Under the pieces are notes generated by a model. It saw only the letters and a program-made list of their open reading frames with translations, searched no databases and was not told where the DNA came from. This document shows, one piece after another, positions 5,221 through 7,609 of a stretch of DNA of 7,609 nt; position 1 is the stretch's first letter, and each line of letters starts with the position of its first letter. Source of the DNA: an uncultured Collinsella sp. (GTDB lineage: Bacteria; Actinomycetota; Coriobacteriia; Coriobacteriales; Coriobacteriaceae). The translations under genes and the position numbers were made by a program. Location: NCBI GenBank assembly GCA_900554585.1, contig USHS01000059.1:1-7609 (forward strand). The letters are read 5' to 3'.

Positions 5221-6804
5221 ATGTCTGATCGTTTGACGGTCCTGACGTCTAAGAGCGTCTTTACCGGTACGGGGGACCTGCCGTTTGAAGGTTTCGTAGC
5301 GGTCCGTGGCAATCGAATTGAGGCTGTTGGCACCAAGTGCGAGGTAGCTTCGTATTTGACCCAAGCGGACGAGGTAGTTGACCTGGGCGACCGCACCGTC
5401 ATGCCCGGCCTGATCGATGTGCATACCTTCTATACGGGCTGGGCACTGCGGACGTTGGGGTCTGATCTGTCCGGCGTCGCCGATGCCAAAGAGGCCGTGT
5501 CGCTCTTGCGTGCATGGAAAGATGATCATCCGGATTGCGCGGCGGCTTTTGGCCACAACCTGCCCGAAACGTTGGCATCGGATGCCGAGAACGCAAATAC
5601 GGCAGCTGTGTTTGACGAATTTTTTGGCGATATCCCCGTCGTCTGCTTTACACCGGGAGCGGAGACCTGCGTTCTCAACGCTGCCGCCAGTGCGCGATAC
5701 GGCTTTGCACCCCAGGCGTGCTATGCCGAGAAGATCTGGCGCATGATGAGCGATTTCCTCGCGCTGCCCGAGGTACGCGTGGGGTATTCGGACTACATGA
5801 GCATGCTTAACGAGCGCGGCGTTACCGCCATCAAAGAGATGGCGTTTGATGACTACTACGGCTTTGCCGACGAAATGGCTCGCCGTGAGGAATCTGGTGA
5901 GCTGACGGTTCGCGTCTCTATGATGTCGCAGCCGGTGGGTGCCGGTGCAAATCTGGCATATGCCCGCGAGGCACGAGAGCGCTTCCGGGGACCGTTCGTT
6001 CGTTTTTCTGGCTTCAACCGTATGACCGATCGCGGCGTATGGGCGGGGCTTGCCGAGATGATTGAACCCTATGAGGACACGGCCGATGCAGGCGCTGCCG
6101 GCAAGACGGTCGTCGAGGAGCCGGAGTGGGATCTGATTGAGAACGAGCTGCGTGCAATTGATGCTGACGGCTTCCGATATTCCTTGCATTGCCAGGGCGA
6201 TGGCGCCGTTCGTCGCACCGTGGCGCTCTATGCTTCTCTGCCTCGAGACGAACATGGACGGATGCTTCGCCGCCATGCGATTACCGATCTCGAGAACTCT
6301 GACCCGACCGATCTTGTCGAGTTTGGCAAGTTAGGTGGAATTTGCGAGGTCTATCCGCAGATTCTGACGCTGGACCGGCGCGAGGATTGCCTATCGATGA
6401 TGCGTCGACAAATTGGCGAGACGCGACTTTTGCACAGCTGGAATCGCCGCGGCATGGAAGATTCCGGATGCACGGTGTGCTGTGGTACGGATTTGCCGCT
6501 GCTGGTTCCGAGCCTGGGCGAGTCAATCTACAGCGCGTGCGGCGGATTCTTCGCCGACGGACTGCCCGTGAATGAGGCCAACGTGCTGACGCTTGTCGAG
6601 CTCTTGCGCGCTTGGACTGCCGGGGGCGCGTACGATCTGATGCGCGAAGACGAGCTGGGTACGCTCGAGGTCGGCAAACTTGCCGATATCTGCGTGCTCG
6701 ATCGGGATGTGTTCGACCTCGATTATCGCGACGCACGCGATCTTTCGGTTGATATGACGATGTCGGACGGACAAATCGTGTTCGATCGAAATAAGGAGGC
6801 ATAG
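5221..6804 (+). CDS. Amidohydrolase family 3 protein (YtcJ-like), altered metal motif
   Basis: This 527-residue enzyme belongs to the amidohydrolase superfamily, YtcJ/N-substituted formamide deformylase group. It is probably cytosolic and hydrolyses a C-N amide-type bond. The beta-sandwich halves (about 1-60 and 475-527) flank a TIM barrel. Landmarks are VMPGLIDVH (60-68), HCQGDGAV with H323 and D327 (the usual HAIGD strand), RHAITD with H352, and CGTDLPLLVP with D424 as the catalytic acid. TLEVGKLADICVLDRD near 481-495 is the typical C-terminal closing motif. The odd point is D-V-H68-T-F70, where family members normally have HxH: the second histidine is phenylalanine. The conserved lysine region of the family also appears here as FVRFSGFNRMTDRG (259-272), with arginine. 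Metal content and reaction may therefore differ. The gene sits between the carrier and a sugar epimerase, so the substrate probably enters through the carrier. Confidence 0.88.
   Translation: MSDRLTVLTSKSVFTGTGDLPFEGFVAVRGNRIEAVGTKCEVASYLTQADEVVDLGDRTVMPGLIDVHTFYTGWALRTLGSDLSGVADAKEAVSLLRAWKDDHPDCAAAFGHNLPETLASDAENANTAAVFDEFFGDIPVVCFTPGAETCVLNAAASARYGFAPQACYAEKIWRMMSDFLALPEVRVGYSDYMSMLNERGVTAIKEMAFDDYYGFADEMARREESGELTVRVSMMSQPVGAGANLAYAREARERFRGPFVRFSGFNRMTDRGVWAGLAEMIEPYEDTADAGAAGKTVVEEPEWDLIENELRAIDADGFRYSLHCQGDGAVRRTVALYASLPRDEHGRMLRRHAITDLENSDPTDLVEFGKLGGICEVYPQILTLDRREDCLSMMRRQIGETRLLHSWNRRGMEDSGCTVCCGTDLPLLVPSLGESIYSACGGFFADGLPVNEANVLTLVELLRAWTAGGAYDLMREDELGTLEVGKLADICVLDRDVFDLDYRDARDLSVDMTMSDGQIVFDRNKEA
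6793..6799 (+). promoter_or_regulatory. Near-perfect ribosome site inside the amidohydrolase 3' end
   Basis: AAGGAGG encodes the last residues of the amidohydrolase and lies 6 nt before ATG 6806. It is the strongest ribosome site in the window and fixes the epimerase start one base after the preceding stop, implying coupled and high translation. Confidence 0.85.
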
Positions 6805-6805
6805 G

Positions 6806-7609
6806 ATGTCTGAATCCAAACCGACGCTGCGCCGCGAACAGATTGCGGGCATGAATATCCACTACATCATGTGGTCGCTCGATTACTTCCTTGATGTGCA
6901 GCAGCGTTTGGGCTTTGAGTCCATTGAGCTGTGGTGTGCGGAGCCACATGTGACGCTCGACCACACGGGCTACTTTGAGGCTGAGGTCCTGGCGAAAAAG
7001 GCTGCAGACCGTGGGCTTAGGTATCGTACTCTGTGCCCCGAGAATGTTGTCTATCCTTGGCAGTACTGCGCACGCAAACCGCTGCATGAACAGCGCAGCC
7101 TGGCGTACTTTAAACACGGCATTGAGCTTGCCGAGGTACTTGGGTGCGACCGTATGTCCGTCAACTCGGGCTGGGGCGACTGGGACGAGGACCGCGAGGA
7201 AGCCTGGAAGCGCAGCCGCGAGCACTTGTCCATTCTGGCGGAGTATGCCGGCGAGCACGGTCTGGTGCTTACGATGGAAAGCCTGCGTCCCGAGGAGAGC
7301 AACCTTGTGACGACGGTTTCCGATGCGAAGCGCATGATTGACGAGGTCGCGAGCCCGTACTTACAGCCCATGGTTGATACAACCGCGATGGGCGTTGCAG
7401 GCGAGACGCTTGAGGACTGGTTTGCCGCTTTTGGTGATGGGGCAATTCACGAGATGCACTTTATCGACGGCGACCCGTATGGCCATCTGGTGTGGGGCGA
7501 TGGCAAGCACGATATGGACGCCTTCGTTGCCACACTCAACGTCCATGGTTTCGACGGCATGCTGGGCCAGGAAATTACGGACGGCCGTTACTACGATGAC
7601 CCGGCGGCG
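6806..7609 (+). CDS. Sugar (phosphate) isomerase/epimerase, FrlC/IolE-like TIM barrel, 3' end missing
   Basis: The first 268 residues of a xylose-isomerase-like TIM-barrel enzyme (AP endonuclease family 2 fold) are present, with no stop before the edge. The four metal and catalytic ligands of ketose 3-epimerases can be placed in order: E158 in TMESLRPEESN, D191 in MVDTTAM, H218 in HEMHFIDGD and E256 in GQEITDG. Early motifs LGFESIELWCAEPH (35-48) and CPENVVYPWQY (77-87) resemble those I recall for E. coli fructoselysine 3-epimerase FrlC, which also has a YESN-type sequence after its first glutamate and SP-x-L before the aspartate. With a usual family length near 275-290, only about 10-30 residues are missing. 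The role is probably epimerisation of a free ketose or a ketose conjugate, in the cytosol. It is co-transcribed with the amidohydrolase. Fructoselysine itself is not proven, and other ketose 3-epimerases share these residues. Confidence 0.9.
   Translation, partial: MSESKPTLRREQIAGMNIHYIMWSLDYFLDVQQRLGFESIELWCAEPHVTLDHTGYFEAEVLAKKAADRGLRYRTLCPENVVYPWQYCARKPLHEQRSLAYFKHGIELAEVLGCDRMSVNSGWGDWDEDREEAWKRSREHLSILAEYAGEHGLVLTMESLRPEESNLVTTVSDAKRMIDEVASPYLQPMVDTTAMGVAGETLEDWFAAFGDGAIHEMHFIDGDPYGHLVWGDGKHDMDAFVATLNVHGFDGMLGQEITDGRYYDDPAA

Noticed and set aside
4066..6276. A 736-codon open frame on the minus strand across the carrier and amidohydrolase genes
   Set aside because: It lies antisense to two genes with clear family motifs, crosses their junction, and its translation is low-complexity and basic with no recognisable domain. 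It is a shadow of GC-rich codon use.
6281..7258. A 325-codon minus-strand open frame over the amidohydrolase and epimerase junction
   Set aside because: The translation is arginine-rich without domain features, and the plus strand here encodes two recognisable enzymes.
1..7609. CRISPR arrays, insertion sequences, tRNA or rRNA genes, phage genes
   Set aside because: I saw no regularly spaced long repeats, transposase motifs, terminal inverted repeats with target duplications, tRNA cloverleaf or rRNA segments.

Overview
The window looks like a chromosomal stretch from a moderately GC-rich, Gram-positive gut anaerobe. The overall style suggests Coriobacteriia, perhaps Collinsella: strong GGAGG-type ribosome sites, compact GC-rich hairpin terminators, and a codon bias rich enough in GC to open very long antisense frames. 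That placement is an inference from composition and gene style, because no marker gene is present.

Layout. Positions 1-461 hold the 5' part of an unrecognised minus-strand gene that runs off the left edge. Positions 462-1069 are a gene-free stretch of about 600 bp. It holds degenerate TGATGTG-type repeats just upstream of the left gene, a 7-bp dyad next to a possible minus-strand promoter, and an AT-rich patch with nine T in a row. Positions 1070-1912 encode a Cof-type HAD phosphatase. A terminator-like hairpin follows, ending immediately before the ribosome site of a second HAD hydrolase of the beta-phosphoglucomutase-like group (1976-2635). Between 2636 and 2785 lie two or three hairpins, including a perfect 13-bp stem just upstream of the next gene.

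From 2786 to the right edge the genes read as one catabolic locus. First comes a GntR/HutC-type repressor with a UTRA ligand-binding domain (2786-3529), followed by its own terminator. A regulatory region of about 170 bp has a well-formed promoter (TTGATG, 17 bp, TAATCT with an extended -10) and a 9-bp-arm palindrome just after the predicted start of transcription. Then come three tightly packed plus-strand genes: a YfcC-type 12-TM carrier (3748-5211), a YtcJ-like amidohydrolase-3 enzyme (5221-6804) and a FrlC-like TIM-barrel sugar epimerase (6806 to beyond the window). The gaps between them are 9 and 1 bp, and each ribosome site overlaps the end of the preceding gene.

The simplest model is uptake of an amide- or amine-linked compound by the carrier, hydrolysis by the amidohydrolase, and epimerisation of a ketose or ketose-conjugate part, with the GntR protein sensing substrate or product. 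The substrate cannot be read from the sequence. The set resembles the fructoselysine (frl) logic of GntR/UTRA regulator plus epimerase, but has a different transporter and an amidohydrolase where frl has a deglycase and kinase. The amidohydrolase also lacks the second histidine of the usual HxH metal motif. This operon is the most interesting content of the window.
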